Positions 10,624 to 20,316 of a DNA stretch of 28,076 nucleotides are shown here, piece by piece (positions within the stretch are counted from its first letter, which is position 1; each line of letters opens with the position of its first letter). The notes under the pieces were generated by a model that was not told the DNA's origin, did not search any database, and saw only the letters and a list, made by a program, of their open reading frames with translations. This DNA comes from a virus: IMG/VR virus record IMGVR_UViG_3300048029_000289, positions 1 through 28,076 of that record. One strand, written 5' to 3'. The translations under genes were made by a program, and so were the position numbers.

Positions 10624-12108
10624 TTATCCTCCGAAAACTAAAGCCATTGCAACGGCTTGTGTTGTTGATTCGCCTTTCGGCTCGAATGTTGTTGAAGCGA
10701 GTGTTGTGATATTTGCGGTGCTAAGTGTTACTGCTCCAGTTTGTGCCGCCCCACCTTGTATAGCAAAAGATGTTACTGCTGTACCCACATCAAATGCCGC
10801 ATCATTAAAAGAACTGCCAGAAAACACCTTTAATTTATTCTGCGTGGTGTTGAAATAAAGTGTTCCATCAGTTAGCGAGTCCCCATCTAGATCGGTACTG
10901 GGATCGCTCGATGCACTTCCCAGGTAGATATCCTGGAAGCTGTCCAGATGAGCCTCTGCCGCCGATGCTGAGTTTAAGGCATTACTTGCTTGTGTTGTTG
11001 CTACAACTTGAGAAGATGCCGCCGCTAATGCAGATAATTGTGCCGATGCCGCAGATACCGTAGCACTTGCCGCCGCACTTGCCGCATTTGTTCCAGAAGT
11101 TAATATGCCGTCTACATAGGCTTTCGATGTTGCGTGGCTCGATGCCGTTGGAGTTTCGTTTAATCCAGTTATGCGGTTGCCACCCATTGCAATATCTGCC
11201 GCCATTGTGCCACCAGATAAAGAAAGTTTTAACGCATCTTGCGTTTCCATCTGTCCTTTATTAACTACCCCTGATGTTGTCGAGGCTGACGCAATATTTA
11301 ATATCGTATTACCACCCAAAGACAACGTGCCTGTCATGGAGCCACCTGTTAAAGTGAGCTTTGTACCTAGACTACTGGCGATACTTGCGGCAAAATTCGG
11401 ATCGTCCCCTAAAGCGGCGGCGAGTTCATTGAGGGTGTCCAAGGTACCTGGTGCAGAGTCAACAAGATTTGCAATAGATGTGTCCACAAAACCTTTAGTA
11501 GCTGCATCTGTCGAATTTACTGGAGTTGATAAACCCGTAATCGTAGCAGTAGTAGAAGCATCCATATTTAAGGAGCCGTTTATTACCACGTTTGTAAAAC
11601 TAGAAGTACCAGCCGCTGCATTAACGTTACCCGTTAAATCGCCACTATATGTTCCATGAAATGTTCCAAATACATTTCCTGCGCTAATCGTTGTACCTAC
11701 AATAGAATCGGCAGAGACGGGCCCGTTAATTTTAGTCGTTGCAGTAATAATGCTAAATGTACCTGCATTGGGAGAAGAGTTACCAATCACTACATTATTA
11801 AGAGTACCTCCAGTAGCCGTTAATAATGGAGTGGTTACTGCGCTTGGGCTAAATTCTCCCGTAGAAACAAACTGCCCTGCAACACTTAATCCACCCGTTA
11901 ATTCTGCCGACGCTCCTACCGTTAATTTTCCATTAAGGGTAAGGGTGTCCGAACTAGATCCACTTTGGAAGTCTTTTAAGTGGGCCATTAATTCTCTAAT
12001 TGAGTTATTAATTAGAGAGGGTGCCATGCCTTCCGCAAGGTTAATACCATCTATATCCGTATTAGATGAGGCGGTTGCGTTATATTCTGAAATCTTAGTC
12101 TTTGCCAT
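10624..12108 (-). CDS. Tail fibre protein
   Basis: This 494-residue protein begins MAKTKISEYNATASSNTDID, an N-terminal region I associate with fibres of marine podoviruses. Repeats follow: several strands of the form 'ATIxGLxxPxxxxDAATKxFVD' and 'GGNRITGLNETPTASSHATS', which are the phage T7-tail-fibre/phage_fiber repeats. An alanine-rich coiled coil lies at about 340-390, then a short beta module (DGTLYFNTTQNKLKVFSG) and the C-terminal LVFGG. The order (attachment region, beta-helical shaft, coiled coil, short tip) is typical for trimeric fibres. Receptor binding may be shared with the glycine-rich protein downstream. Confidence 0.9.
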   Translation of the reverse strand: MAKTKISEYNATASSNTDIDGINLAEGMAPSLINNSIRELMAHLKDFQSGSSSDTLTLNGKLTVGASAELTGGLSVAGQFVSTGEFSPSAVTTPLLTATGGTLNNVVIGNSSPNAGTFSIITATTKINGPVSADSIVGTTISAGNVFGTFHGTYSGDLTGNVNAAAGTSSFTNVVINGSLNMDASTTATITGLSTPVNSTDAATKGFVDTSIANLVDSAPGTLDTLNELAAALGDDPNFAASIASSLGTKLTLTGGSMTGTLSLGGNTILNIASASTTSGVVNKGQMETQDALKLSLSGGTMAADIAMGGNRITGLNETPTASSHATSKAYVDGILTSGTNAASAAASATVSAASAQLSALAAASSQVVATTQASNALNSASAAEAHLDSFQDIYLGSASSDPSTDLDGDSLTDGTLYFNTTQNKLKVFSGSSFNDAAFDVGTAVTSFAIQGGAAQTGAVTLSTANITTLASTTFEPKGESTTQAVAMALVFGG

Positions 12109-14195
12109 TATTCTTCATCCAAAACTTTTTGGTTAATAAAATTCGCTAACAACTGAGCTGCAAGCGATGAATATTTCATAGTTCCTGGTTTTACTTTTCT
12201 TAACTCTTTCAACTTTTTCATTCCATCTTCTGAAAGAATAGTGTTAGCAACATCTTTTACCCTTAAATCTGCTACAAAATCATCGTAGGCTTGTCCAGTT
12301 TTAGGAAGAATATCTAACGAAAGTTTTTTCAAAGTAGAGCCAATAAAAGTGGGTCTCATTAAAATATCTTGTGCAACTTTATTAAATTGCGTTTTTGATC
12401 CTACCTGCGGAACTCTTCCTGTTGCTTGTAAAAGTGTTGCAAAGTCTTGCAATGCTTCAAACTCTTGTTTATCAAAAGTTTCTTTTAAAACTTTTACAGT
12501 GTTTGAATCTCCTTTTAAAAGATTTCCAAATGTTGCCCCAATACGCAAGTTTTCTGGTCCTTTCGGATTTACCTTCGATGCTTTTTCATAAAATCCTTGC
12601 AACACTCTTCCCTTGATGTTTTTCCATAGAACAGGGTCGGATGATTTTAAAATATTTTTAAGATAGTTAATTTGCTCTGGCTCTGCCTGTAAAACGTATC
12701 GATCAATAAAATTATCAATCGTAGTATCTGGGACTCTTGCCACTCCTCCTAACTTATCTTGAAACTCATCTATTGGAACCGATAACTCTCCAAACCTTTT
12801 ATCAGCTAAAGCCATTTTAGGATTTGTTTGTAAGGCATCTGTTACAGACTTTTTGATCGTTTGTATTTGGCCTTGTACTACTGCATCCAAAGAATCAAAT
12901 GTTTTATCTTTCATTTTAGAATCAATGTAAAACTTTAGATTTTGTACAGCCCCTACCCGATCATCTAAAACATCAGAATCTAATTCTTTTGATAAATTTT
13001 TAATTTGACTTTGAATATCGTCTGCAATTGTTTTTTGATCTTTCTTGTCTGGGTCAAGAGCAGATAAACTTTTATTTAAGGAACGTATATCATTTTTTAA
13101 CTTTTTTGCTTTATCTGGATTTACCTTTTTTAAAGGCTCATAAAACTCATTTTTAAGATTTTGTAAAATTGATCTTTGGTTTCCTTTTGCAGTATCTAAA
13201 AAGTAATCTATTTTTTTTACTGCATCTTCTGTTTCAATAGGAGTTTTTATTTTTTTTGCTTCATCATAAATATTTGATACTTCTGTTTTTCTTTTTGTTT
13301 TTAATTCCTGTAAATAATTGTCTAAATTTGATTGTGCTTTTAAGCCAACTTGATATCTAGATTTAGGCATATCTCTTCCTGCAATTTCTGCAATAACCTT
13401 ATCTATGTTTGGTAAAATTTCTCCAGTTTGTCTATCTCTAATAGACTCTTTCATTATTGTTGAAGTTTGAGGTAAGTTTTCTAATTGATATTGTTGGGCA
13501 ATTAAAGACTCTACATTTGTTTTTTCCGCAGGGGTTAAACGTACATTATATTTATCTGATAAATTATCCAATTTTGTAAGTTGATCACGATTAACAAAAC
13601 GGTCTACATCAGGAGGGACTAACCTTTCATAAACTTTTTTTCCCACAAATGGGACTGTTTGTAAAAGTGAATCTATTGCTCCTGTTCTTGTTGATTGTAA
13701 TAAATCAATTGGCCTGTCTGAATTTAACAAATTTCGCGAGATCGTTTGCCTTGCAGCATCCGAGGCACCTCCTACAAAACCAGTTATAGGAACAGAAAAT
13801 GCAGGACTAAGAGGGGCAGTTGCAATTCCTGCTATTGTAGGCGGTATTGATTCTGCAATATCTGGTAAGTCTCTTAGCAAGGCTTTTAAGGGACTTTCTC
13901 CATAATTAGGCAACAGACTATACTTTCTTCCTTGCTCTCTAAACACTGGTTTTCCACTTTCGTCAAAAAAAACATTTCTTCCAGTTTCTTTCGATAAAAA
14001 GTTTTTTAAATCATCTTTTGTTTGAAAAACCCCTGATCGAAAAATTGTAGATAGATCGGAAATTTGCTTATTTGCATAAGTTGTTTCTTTTGCAGGTATT
14101 GGAGATTTTAAATTTGGTTCTTTAAAAGGTTTTCCAACCTCTCCAAAGCCATACTTATCTAGGAATTTGTTTGCTGTTTCATCATATTTAGCCAT
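12108..14195 (-). CDS. Large helical virion protein, likely ejection protein
   Basis: This 695-residue protein is largely alpha-helical and highly charged, with an extended lysine-rich region (about 270-430) predicted by eye to be coiled coil. A hydrophobic, small-residue patch at about 115-145 (IAGIATAPLSPAFSVPITGF) could insert in a membrane. It lies between the fibre and the other probable internal virion proteins. In podoviruses this position, size and composition fit an internal core or DNA ejection protein that travels into the host envelope with the genome. No lytic transglycosylase motif is apparent. The assignment is by context, not by sequence family. Confidence 0.85.
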   Translation of the reverse strand: MAKYDETANKFLDKYGFGEVGKPFKEPNLKSPIPAKETTYANKQISDLSTIFRSGVFQTKDDLKNFLSKETGRNVFFDESGKPVFREQGRKYSLLPNYGESPLKALLRDLPDIAESIPPTIAGIATAPLSPAFSVPITGFVGGASDAARQTISRNLLNSDRPIDLLQSTRTGAIDSLLQTVPFVGKKVYERLVPPDVDRFVNRDQLTKLDNLSDKYNVRLTPAEKTNVESLIAQQYQLENLPQTSTIMKESIRDRQTGEILPNIDKVIAEIAGRDMPKSRYQVGLKAQSNLDNYLQELKTKRKTEVSNIYDEAKKIKTPIETEDAVKKIDYFLDTAKGNQRSILQNLKNEFYEPLKKVNPDKAKKLKNDIRSLNKSLSALDPDKKDQKTIADDIQSQIKNLSKELDSDVLDDRVGAVQNLKFYIDSKMKDKTFDSLDAVVQGQIQTIKKSVTDALQTNPKMALADKRFGELSVPIDEFQDKLGGVARVPDTTIDNFIDRYVLQAEPEQINYLKNILKSSDPVLWKNIKGRVLQGFYEKASKVNPKGPENLRIGATFGNLLKGDSNTVKVLKETFDKQEFEALQDFATLLQATGRVPQVGSKTQFNKVAQDILMRPTFIGSTLKKLSLDILPKTGQAYDDFVADLRVKDVANTILSEDGMKKLKELRKVKPGTMKYSSLAAQLLANFINQKVLDEE

Positions 14196-14196
14196 A

Positions 14197-15366
14197 TCAC
14201 ATTAATCCAAATAAATTAATATATTCTTGATCAATCTGAAACTCCTGATCAGGAGTTAAATTATTCGCATCAAACGCAACTCCATCTTTCTCGGCTTGTT
14301 TTGCTACGTTTTCTATAATGTTATTAAGTTCTTTTTTCATAACATTTTTTTCAAAAGTATCTAATGGAAGATTTTGAGCAACTTGATTGATGTCATCTTT
14401 ATACTCAAAGCCTTTTGTTAAAATATATCTAGTTCTGGCTTGCGCAAGTTTTAAATTTCTTAATACATCATCCATTTTTGTTTTGAATTCAGTCGGAGAA
14501 TCGTTAAGCGAGGGAACAGTTCCTTCTATTCTTGTTGCTTCTGATGCGGCCATAGCAGCACCAGTAATCTCTTTAATTGTAAGATTTAAGTTTCTCAAAG
14601 TGTTACCTGCTAGTTTTTGCGTTCTTGCAACTAAACTTTGTTGATCAGATGATAAATCCATCCCTAGTTTTTCTTTAAATGCTAAGGCTTTTGCTCCAAA
14701 TTGGTTTCCATACTCTAATAACGAAGGGTCAAATTGTTGCGCAATAGCTGTAATTCTTTGAATTGCATCTCCAGTAGTTACTAACTTATCTTGTAACGTT
14801 CTTTTAATTGTTTTATCTGTCGGAGGTTTACTTAAATCTACTTGAATATTTGTGTCGCCTGTTTTTGATGATACTAAACCCATTAAATTTGGGTCTGACT
14901 GTATTTCATTGAAAGCCTCCGCATTTGATAAATTTTTTAACCGAGGAACATTGTTTTTTATAAAGTCGAATTTTTCTTGTATAGCTGACTTTGAAATAAA
15001 CGGTGTTCCTAAATTTAGTGTAGAGCCATCAGACATTGCTTGCATTAAAACGGGTCCAGATTCAGTATTTAATTTATAAGGAGAGCCGACTCGTTTAGTT
15101 CTCAATTGGTTTTGTAACAATGCTAGTTGCATTTGATCTGAACGATTTTTTCTATCCTGCTCTGCCTTATACATTTGTTGTTGCATAAGATTTTGAAAAC
15201 CTTGCTGTAGGTTTTGTCCAAACGACTGTCTAGGATTTAATAACGCAGAACCAATTGCAAATAATGGATTGCCTAATAATCCCATTGTAGGATTTGTATT
15301 TGAAGGAAGATTTAATAATCCTTGGTTTATTTTGCCTTTTTGCATTTCATCTAATATGCTTGCCAT
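14197..15366 (-). CDS. Probable internal virion/ejection protein
   Basis: This 389-residue protein begins with a glycine/proline/hydrophobic segment (TMGLLGNPLFAIGSALL), then a glutamine-rich helix (QNLQQGFQNLMQQQMYKAEQ) and a long helical, charged body. A similar layout is seen in podovirus ejection proteins, and the neighbouring 280-residue protein has a comparable hydrophobic Gly/Ala segment at its C-terminus. I do not recognise a specific family. Two bases separate it from the start of the 695-residue gene. Confidence 0.82.
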   Translation of the reverse strand: MASILDEMQKGKINQGLLNLPSNTNPTMGLLGNPLFAIGSALLNPRQSFGQNLQQGFQNLMQQQMYKAEQDRKNRSDQMQLALLQNQLRTKRVGSPYKLNTESGPVLMQAMSDGSTLNLGTPFISKSAIQEKFDFIKNNVPRLKNLSNAEAFNEIQSDPNLMGLVSSKTGDTNIQVDLSKPPTDKTIKRTLQDKLVTTGDAIQRITAIAQQFDPSLLEYGNQFGAKALAFKEKLGMDLSSDQQSLVARTQKLAGNTLRNLNLTIKEITGAAMAASEATRIEGTVPSLNDSPTEFKTKMDDVLRNLKLAQARTRYILTKGFEYKDDINQVAQNLPLDTFEKNVMKKELNNIIENVAKQAEKDGVAFDANNLTPDQEFQIDQEYINLFGLM

Positions 15367-15367
15367 G

Positions 15368-16210
15368 TTATAACGCTCCTAAAAGTCCTGCTCCTGCCGC
15401 TATTGGCAGAGCATACGGGCCGAGTGCAGGAATAGAAGATGCTAATGCTCCTCCTGCTAACGCACCACCTAATAAACCTTGCGCCCCTCCTTTTGGAACA
15501 GGCATCGTTGTTTGACTACCTAAAGGCGCACCATAGGCAGCAGATAAAAAGTTTTGTAATTTGTTTTGTGGCATACCTTGTTCAAAATCAAATCGATTGA
15601 TAGAGTCTTGTAATGCTTGTTGCTGATACCCTTCTGTAATGTTTCCAAGTGAGAGCATCCGATCAATATCTGCATAGTCTTGCGCGGCTAATGCTGGTGC
15701 TGCTTGCGATGCCGCTAATTGTCTTGCTCTCTCTTGCGCATAATTATCAAAAGCGAGTCCACCTGCGGTATCTGTTAAAGACTTTGCAAACTGACTTGTT
15801 GCCCGGTCTTGCAATTGACCCATCGCATTAGAGCCATACCGTCCTGCCATCGATGCTTGCGAGTTAATCTGATTCATTGCATCAAAATATCTTTGACTAG
15901 CCGCATCTGCTGCTGTATTAAATCTATTGGCAAAATAGGGATTCGTAGCTGATAAATAATCACCTTCGATTGTCGATTGAAACTGACTTTGTGCAGCAGG
16001 TACTAAGGGATTTCCCTGAATCGCTCTATTTTGTGCCGCAGTTAGTGCAGTTTGTGTTTGATCACTTGGTCCTACAAAAGTTTGCCCTGGAAAGTATACG
16101 GGCGATCCTGACTGATATAAATTTTGTGCCTCTTGTAAACCGTATTCCACAAAAGGTAATTGTGTCGGATTAAGTTCCTGAATTTGGGTGGTCGTTCCGC
16201 CTCCGCTCAT
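15368..16210 (-). CDS. Conserved podovirus virion protein, ejection-like
   Basis: This 280-residue protein starts MSGGGTTTQIQELNPTQLPF and has VEYGLQEAQNLYQSG...YFPGQTFVGPSDQT, a pattern I know from unannotated proteins of many podoviruses, located after tail tube genes. A helical, alanine/glutamine-rich middle (MAGRYGSNAMGQLQDRATSQ) is followed by a glycine/alanine-rich hydrophobic C-terminus at about 235-280. This resembles a membrane-penetrating segment, which supports a role in DNA ejection. It overlaps the preceding gene by four bases. Confidence 0.85.
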   Translation of the reverse strand: MSGGGTTTQIQELNPTQLPFVEYGLQEAQNLYQSGSPVYFPGQTFVGPSDQTQTALTAAQNRAIQGNPLVPAAQSQFQSTIEGDYLSATNPYFANRFNTAADAASQRYFDAMNQINSQASMAGRYGSNAMGQLQDRATSQFAKSLTDTAGGLAFDNYAQERARQLAASQAAPALAAQDYADIDRMLSLGNITEGYQQQALQDSINRFDFEQGMPQNKLQNFLSAAYGAPLGSQTTMPVPKGGAQGLLGGALAGGALASSIPALGPYALPIAAGAGLLGAL

Positions 16211-16611
16211 ACTCGTAACTCCTTAATATATTTTCTGGGAACAAAGCCTAAGCGTTTTGCTTTTTTTGCCCAGCCTTTTCTCCATGATTCAAATGTCATT
16301 CTTTTACACTGTGCTTCAATTGCGATTTCTTCTATCATTTGCCATTTCGTATAATCATCTATGTGTGGATCGCAATAGCCTGCCCATAAATGAAACGTTT
16401 GATTTGCTTGGATTTGACCGACAATAAATGCAATCGGTTTGTCTACATTCAAAGCAATCCAGAGCAAGGAATGTCCGTTGAGAATATCTGCATAGATATC
16501 TTCTGGAATCCATTGTTCAGGACTCTTTTTTAAAATTAATTCTAATTTGGGACGTATATAATCCCAATGCGCCCGTAAATTCTTTGGCGCAACGTATACT
16601 TTTTCTATCAC
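16207..16611 (-). CDS. GNAT-like internal virion protein
   Basis: This 134-residue protein has the outline of a GNAT fold: an N-terminal helical pair, a beta-strand pair (SLLWIALNVDKPIAFIVGQI), a further strand (HLWAGYCDP), the helix WQMIEEIAIEAQ and a final CKRMTFESWRKGWAKKAKRLGFVP, which matches the 'GFxxxR' end of the acetyltransferase fold. The acetyl-CoA loop (Q/RxxGxG/A) is not clear, so activity is uncertain. Such degenerate GNAT proteins are common beside tail genes in podoviruses. It overlaps its neighbours by four bases on both sides. Confidence 0.8.
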   Translation of the reverse strand: MIEKVYVAPKNLRAHWDYIRPKLELILKKSPEQWIPEDIYADILNGHSLLWIALNVDKPIAFIVGQIQANQTFHLWAGYCDPHIDDYTKWQMIEEIAIEAQCKRMTFESWRKGWAKKAKRLGFVPRKYIKELRV

Positions 16612-16922
16612 CCTATAATCGTAAAAGAAAAGGTTGCACTTGCCTGGGTATTAATTGAATGACTAATTACCGCAGATCCAATGTTTCTACTACTAATAAA
16701 CATATCTCCTACAAAACTTGCACTAGCAGTATTTGTTGGCATAAAACTAATGACACTATCTGGGCCAATGCGAGCATCATCTAAATGAGTTTGCGTTGCA
16801 CTTGATGCAGTTAAATTAATGGAGCCCGTATTATTAATTTTTCCTGCCATTGCATTATTTACTACCTCTGATATCTGTCGAGGTTCTGCACCACTATAAG
16901 GAAGAACTCTATATTGGCTCAA
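16608..16922 (-). CDS. Small conserved virion-associated protein
   Basis: This 104-residue, beta-rich protein contains VVNNAMAGKINNTGSINLTA, TQTHLDDARIGPDSVISFMP and a C-terminal SATFSFTIIG. I recall this pattern (GKxNNxG..TLxA...T.L.d..ig..Svi.fmP) from widespread small proteins in phage tail modules. It may be a decoration or tail accessory protein. It overlaps both neighbouring genes by four bases. Confidence 0.82.
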   Translation of the reverse strand: MSQYRVLPYSGAEPRQISEVVNNAMAGKINNTGSINLTASSATQTHLDDARIGPDSVISFMPTNTASASFVGDMFISSRNIGSAVISHSINTQASATFSFTIIG

Positions 16923-18340
16923 CGCATCCCTCCTGCTTTAATATCCAAGTCTACAGAAACTGCACTTGTATAATTACCACTGGGTAGCACTTTGATTCTG
17001 TGATACCTACCATGCGATCTTACAGAACATCTATTTTCTGCATCAGCTTGGGCAACACTTCCAAAAGATATCTCTGAATCTAATCTTGCCCTACTTGCAA
17101 TCGATACATTTGCAGTACCTCCGTCAATCTGTGGCTTTGCTAAAGTAATGATGGAGTTCTGACTAACTAAGTCTCCGGTTACAATTTCTGCTCCAGAGTT
17201 TGCCCCACTAAAAGCGACAATCTTTGCATCCTGTACACCAGCAAGTAATGTATTATCTGCCACCCAAAAACGATCATCTAAACTAATTCCTAGTGCATCA
17301 ATACTAGAAGAATAATTATCCAAACTCTCTAACGTAATTCCTTCTGTCTCAACACTAGAGATAAAATCTGCGGTGGTCTCACCTCTACTCCACTTTTGAA
17401 TCTGCCAATTATAAATAATGATGGATTGCGCAGAAGAGTTATTGGTATACAACCAAAACACACATCTTCTTACAGGGTCTACTGCTACACTCATATTATT
17501 TAAGAGCGCAAGTTCTGCATCATTAAAGAAAAATCGATCTACTTTTTCTGCACCGATGGGAATAACCTTTGTTCCATCGCACATATAAAAACCATCATCA
17601 CTCAAAAAAAATGATAAGTTTCCATATTGCGCAATCGACTTTGGTTCTAAACAACCTAACCCTCTACTAATCGTATCGAACTGAAAATACAAAGGGGCTC
17701 CTGCATAGGTCATCCGAGAAATACTTTTTTGTAAAAAGATTAACCCAAACTCTCCTCCTGTAATTCCCTGAATGTTTCCACCATCTGCTATATCTTGTGT
17801 ATCACTTTGAGAAGTTGCACCAGGCACCCAATCTGTCTCATCATTAATATCTGACCAAAGGACTCTGTTTGGAAACTCATTCGTTCTTCCACAAACCACA
17901 AAGTCTCTAACAACACTTACAAAATGCGCAGTCGGTGCCGCACTTGCTACATCTGCAAAGTTACTACTTGTGCCTAGTGTATAGGCTTGTAGAATCTCTT
18001 CTCCGTTTGCTGCTAATACAACCTTACCAAACTGGGCAGAGGACCATCTACCCGTATCTGATGCGCTGTAATTGCCTGCCTGAGAGATATTTGTAAGGTT
18101 TAAGTTTGATGATGAGTATTCAAAGATTTTTGTACTCGATGTAGCAAAAACTTTCGTAGTACTTCCAAATCTTCCGCTAAATAATCCATTCAAATTATCA
18201 CTAGCATCATTAGAAATATTCGATACCGATGGTAATGGTCCATAGCCGATTTGATTTGGGATTACATTAAAAGCATCTACTAACGCTCCTGCCACTGGAG
18301 GTTGATCGGGTAGCCATTCACCAAAAGAAATCTTTTCCAT
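16919..18340 (-). CDS. Tail stabilisation/needle-hub protein, P22 gp10-like
   Basis: This 473-residue protein has an N-terminal WLPDQPPVAGALVDAFNVIPNQIGYGPLPS, followed by repeated beta blades with RFGSTTKVFATSSTKIFEYS, WSSAQFGKVVLAANGEE, VVRDFVVCGRTNEFPNRVLWSDIND and GFYMCDGTKVIPIG. This seven-bladed-like beta layout and N-terminus are typical of P22 gp10-like stabilisation proteins found between the adaptor and ejection genes. It probably forms the lower tail hub that seals the portal channel. The stop of the adaptor gene overlaps its start by one base. Confidence 0.82.
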   Translation of the reverse strand: MEKISFGEWLPDQPPVAGALVDAFNVIPNQIGYGPLPSVSNISNDASDNLNGLFSGRFGSTTKVFATSSTKIFEYSSSNLNLTNISQAGNYSASDTGRWSSAQFGKVVLAANGEEILQAYTLGTSSNFADVASAAPTAHFVSVVRDFVVCGRTNEFPNRVLWSDINDETDWVPGATSQSDTQDIADGGNIQGITGGEFGLIFLQKSISRMTYAGAPLYFQFDTISRGLGCLEPKSIAQYGNLSFFLSDDGFYMCDGTKVIPIGAEKVDRFFFNDAELALLNNMSVAVDPVRRCVFWLYTNNSSAQSIIIYNWQIQKWSRGETTADFISSVETEGITLESLDNYSSSIDALGISLDDRFWVADNTLLAGVQDAKIVAFSGANSGAEIVTGDLVSQNSIITLAKPQIDGGTANVSIASRARLDSEISFGSVAQADAENRCSVRSHGRYHRIKVLPSGNYTSAVSVDLDIKAGGMR

Positions 18341-18951
18341 TATGTCGATACGCTCATCGTCATTGGGTTACCAGAATATTCAGCCGCATCATCAGAAGCA
18401 GTAAGATTATTCTTTGCCCTGTCATATAACGTTGCCCACACAGCTAATCTTTGATCGTTCATTAAAAACGGTTCTGCTTCACCTAAAGAAGCATACAGAA
18501 GCGCATCGGGTGCAGTAACTAAAAAGGTATTACTCGTATTACTATCAGTTAGAAAATCTGGTGCTGCGTAATATAAAAGTTCTGCGTTATAACTCGTATC
18601 AGGTGATGGTCCAAAGACAAAGTTATCTCCGGTCATTGTAAAAAATACCGGCTGTCCACTTTCTGATGGCCTTCCATTTCTGTAAAAAAATGTTGGTGCT
18701 AAAAAATCAAGTTGGCCTATCGGGGTTGTATCTAAATGCAACTCTCGCAGTTCTAAAAAATCCGATGGCAAAGCAACTGTCTGACTCGATACCGTCAAAG
18801 TTGTCTGCGTTAACATCTGGCGCAAACGCAAATCCCTTCGCAAACGAATCTCACCAAGTTTTATAAAATCTACAATCTGATTCGATAAGTCATCTCTTGC
18901 TAAATAATTAGCTGTAAGAGATTGCAATTCTGCATAGGTTGAAAAAGCCAT
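18340..18951 (-). CDS. Head-tail adaptor protein (P22 gp4/SU10 type)
   Basis: This 203-residue protein begins MAFSTYAELQSLTANYLARD, then IKLGEIRLRRDLRLRQM, LPSDFLELRELHLDT, the FFYRNGRPSESGQP stretch and ALLYASLGEAEPFLMNDQRL. This order is characteristic of the adaptor proteins that form a dodecameric ring under the portal in P22-like and SU10-like phages. It is placed between the capsid and the tail hub, as expected. It overlaps the upstream gene's stop by one base (TAATG). Confidence 0.87.
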   Translation of the reverse strand: MAFSTYAELQSLTANYLARDDLSNQIVDFIKLGEIRLRRDLRLRQMLTQTTLTVSSQTVALPSDFLELRELHLDTTPIGQLDFLAPTFFYRNGRPSESGQPVFFTMTGDNFVFGPSPDTSYNAELLYYAAPDFLTDSNTSNTFLVTAPDALLYASLGEAEPFLMNDQRLAVWATLYDRAKNNLTASDDAAEYSGNPMTMSVST

Positions 18952-19253
18952 TATACTTGTCCGGTTCTAGTTCGAAAGAATCGATTATCTCCATCGTTTA
19001 ACCATGCCTTAAACTTCTTATCATCTATGACACGAAAACCTTGGAGAATCTTTTTTTTATTCAAATCATCAATCACCGCTAAAGGAATTGATGCAATTTT
19101 GTTACCTAATAACTCATCCGACCATCTGGCGCGTTCATCATACAAGTTGTATTCTTTTTTGTTTTTTTCAACAATGTCAGTAACATCTTGCGTTTCAGTA
19201 ATGACAATACCGCCCTCACCGTCGGGGTGATAGGTTGTTTTTTTTATTTCCAT
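18951..19253 (-). CDS. Small conserved protein downstream of capsid gene
   Basis: I place the start at the ATG giving MEIKKTTYHPDGEGGIV (100 residues); a longer frame to 19301 exists, but neither has a clear SD, and the extra 16 residues read over a Shine-Dalgarno-like complement and look unrelated. The protein continues with DIVEKNKKEYNLYDERARWS, ASIPLAVIDDLNKKKILQGF and KAWLNDGDNRFFRTRTG. I know this motif order from unannotated proteins adjacent to phage capsid and adaptor genes. It is probably a virion or head-completion component. Confidence 0.8.
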   Translation of the reverse strand: MEIKKTTYHPDGEGGIVITETQDVTDIVEKNKKEYNLYDERARWSDELLGNKIASIPLAVIDDLNKKKILQGFRVIDDKKFKAWLNDGDNRFFRTRTGQV

Positions 19254-19348
19254 AATTTTTTGTATTACAAGAGGAAAGAGGGGTTCATTCATACCACACA
19301 TCTTTTGGAGTTATATATGAAAACAGAACAAACCCCCCTAATTACAAC

Positions 19349-20305
19349 TTACGCTAAATCAGCAATGATTCCATGCGCACCTTCGTTTAGGACTCCAAGC
19401 GTATATTCAGCAACTAATTGTTGTTTATTAGCTTGATCGCCTGCAACTGCAAGGTCATTCGTTTCAAAAGGACGCAGATAGTTTACCTCCGCGAACTCTG
19501 GATCGAGAACAAGTGCTATATCATCTGCCGAATTACCAGCAAGCATAAACCTATTCGGAACAACGGATATCGTTCCAAAATCAGACATATACACATCTGC
19601 CGCACCTACAATCGTGGTAGGTTGATCAGCAGGAGCCATGTACCTCTGAGCCGCTATGCCTGAAAATGCTGACACAGTTTGCTTATGCGCAGGCGTTACC
19701 ATCAGAACAGATGGATCTCCACCAGACTCATACACTTCTTTTACTACGGTTTTTAAAAGAGTCTCTGTAAAAGTTCTTTCAGCCTCACTTGAGTCTGTTC
19801 TGGCTGTCGTACCTAAAGACCCTGCAACACCAGCGGAGCCAAAATCTCCATTAGTATTTAGCCAAGTTTGCAATCCACCAAGAGTTCTGGCACCTGCTGC
19901 ACTACCTGCATTTGCTACCTGGTTACTTAATAAGATTGCCTCCATATCACGCTTAATCTCTTTGGAAGCCTTAGCAAGTTGATAAGCCTGCTCGCTTTTC
20001 CTGCCAGCTCGATCGACTGCTTCTAATGTTCGCGACACAGAAATCGTCTTTTGCGAGATTTGGCACCGGTTACTAAGACGAGTTGTTGCAGAAAGCGTAG
20101 CTGTAGAAGCATCTGCGCCTTCTATTGCCGCGTTGCTTACATTTACAGAAGCCAAACTATCTGTTTGCCACTCGTGGGTTGTGTTTGTTGCTGTACCTTG
20201 ACCCACACTGTTTAAAAATGGTGTGTCTGTTGGTGAGATGCTGTAGATGAGGTCTTGCAAGTCTTCTCTGCCTCCTACAGCACTATGATTTGTAAATACT
20301 GCCAT
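19349..20305 (-). CDS. Major capsid protein, SU10-like
   Basis: This 318-residue protein starts MAVFTNHSAVGGREDLQDLI and has TPFLNSVGQGTATNTTHEWQ, SNRCQISQKTISVSRTLEAV and YQLAKASKEIKRDMEAILLS. These are the signatures of the SU10 major capsid family (HK97 fold; E-loop in the early region, spine helix at about 110-130). The C-terminal half contains a P-domain sheet (SVVPNRFMLAGNSADDIALV) and ends ADLA. It follows the scaffold gene, with AGGAGA upstream of the ATG. No separate head protease is visible. Confidence 0.94.
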   Translation of the reverse strand: MAVFTNHSAVGGREDLQDLIYSISPTDTPFLNSVGQGTATNTTHEWQTDSLASVNVSNAAIEGADASTATLSATTRLSNRCQISQKTISVSRTLEAVDRAGRKSEQAYQLAKASKEIKRDMEAILLSNQVANAGSAAGARTLGGLQTWLNTNGDFGSAGVAGSLGTTARTDSSEAERTFTETLLKTVVKEVYESGGDPSVLMVTPAHKQTVSAFSGIAAQRYMAPADQPTTIVGAADVYMSDFGTISVVPNRFMLAGNSADDIALVLDPEFAEVNYLRPFETNDLAVAGDQANKQQLVAEYTLGVLNEGAHGIIADLA

Positions 20306-20316
20306 GATTCATTCTC

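Noticed and set aside
11171-11659. 162-residue plus-strand ORF
   Set aside because: It is antisense to the tail-fibre repeats, with composition explained by the complementary codons.
8047-12108. Diversity-generating retroelement acting on the fibre genes
   Set aside because: No reverse transcriptase and no template/variable repeat pair were seen in the window.
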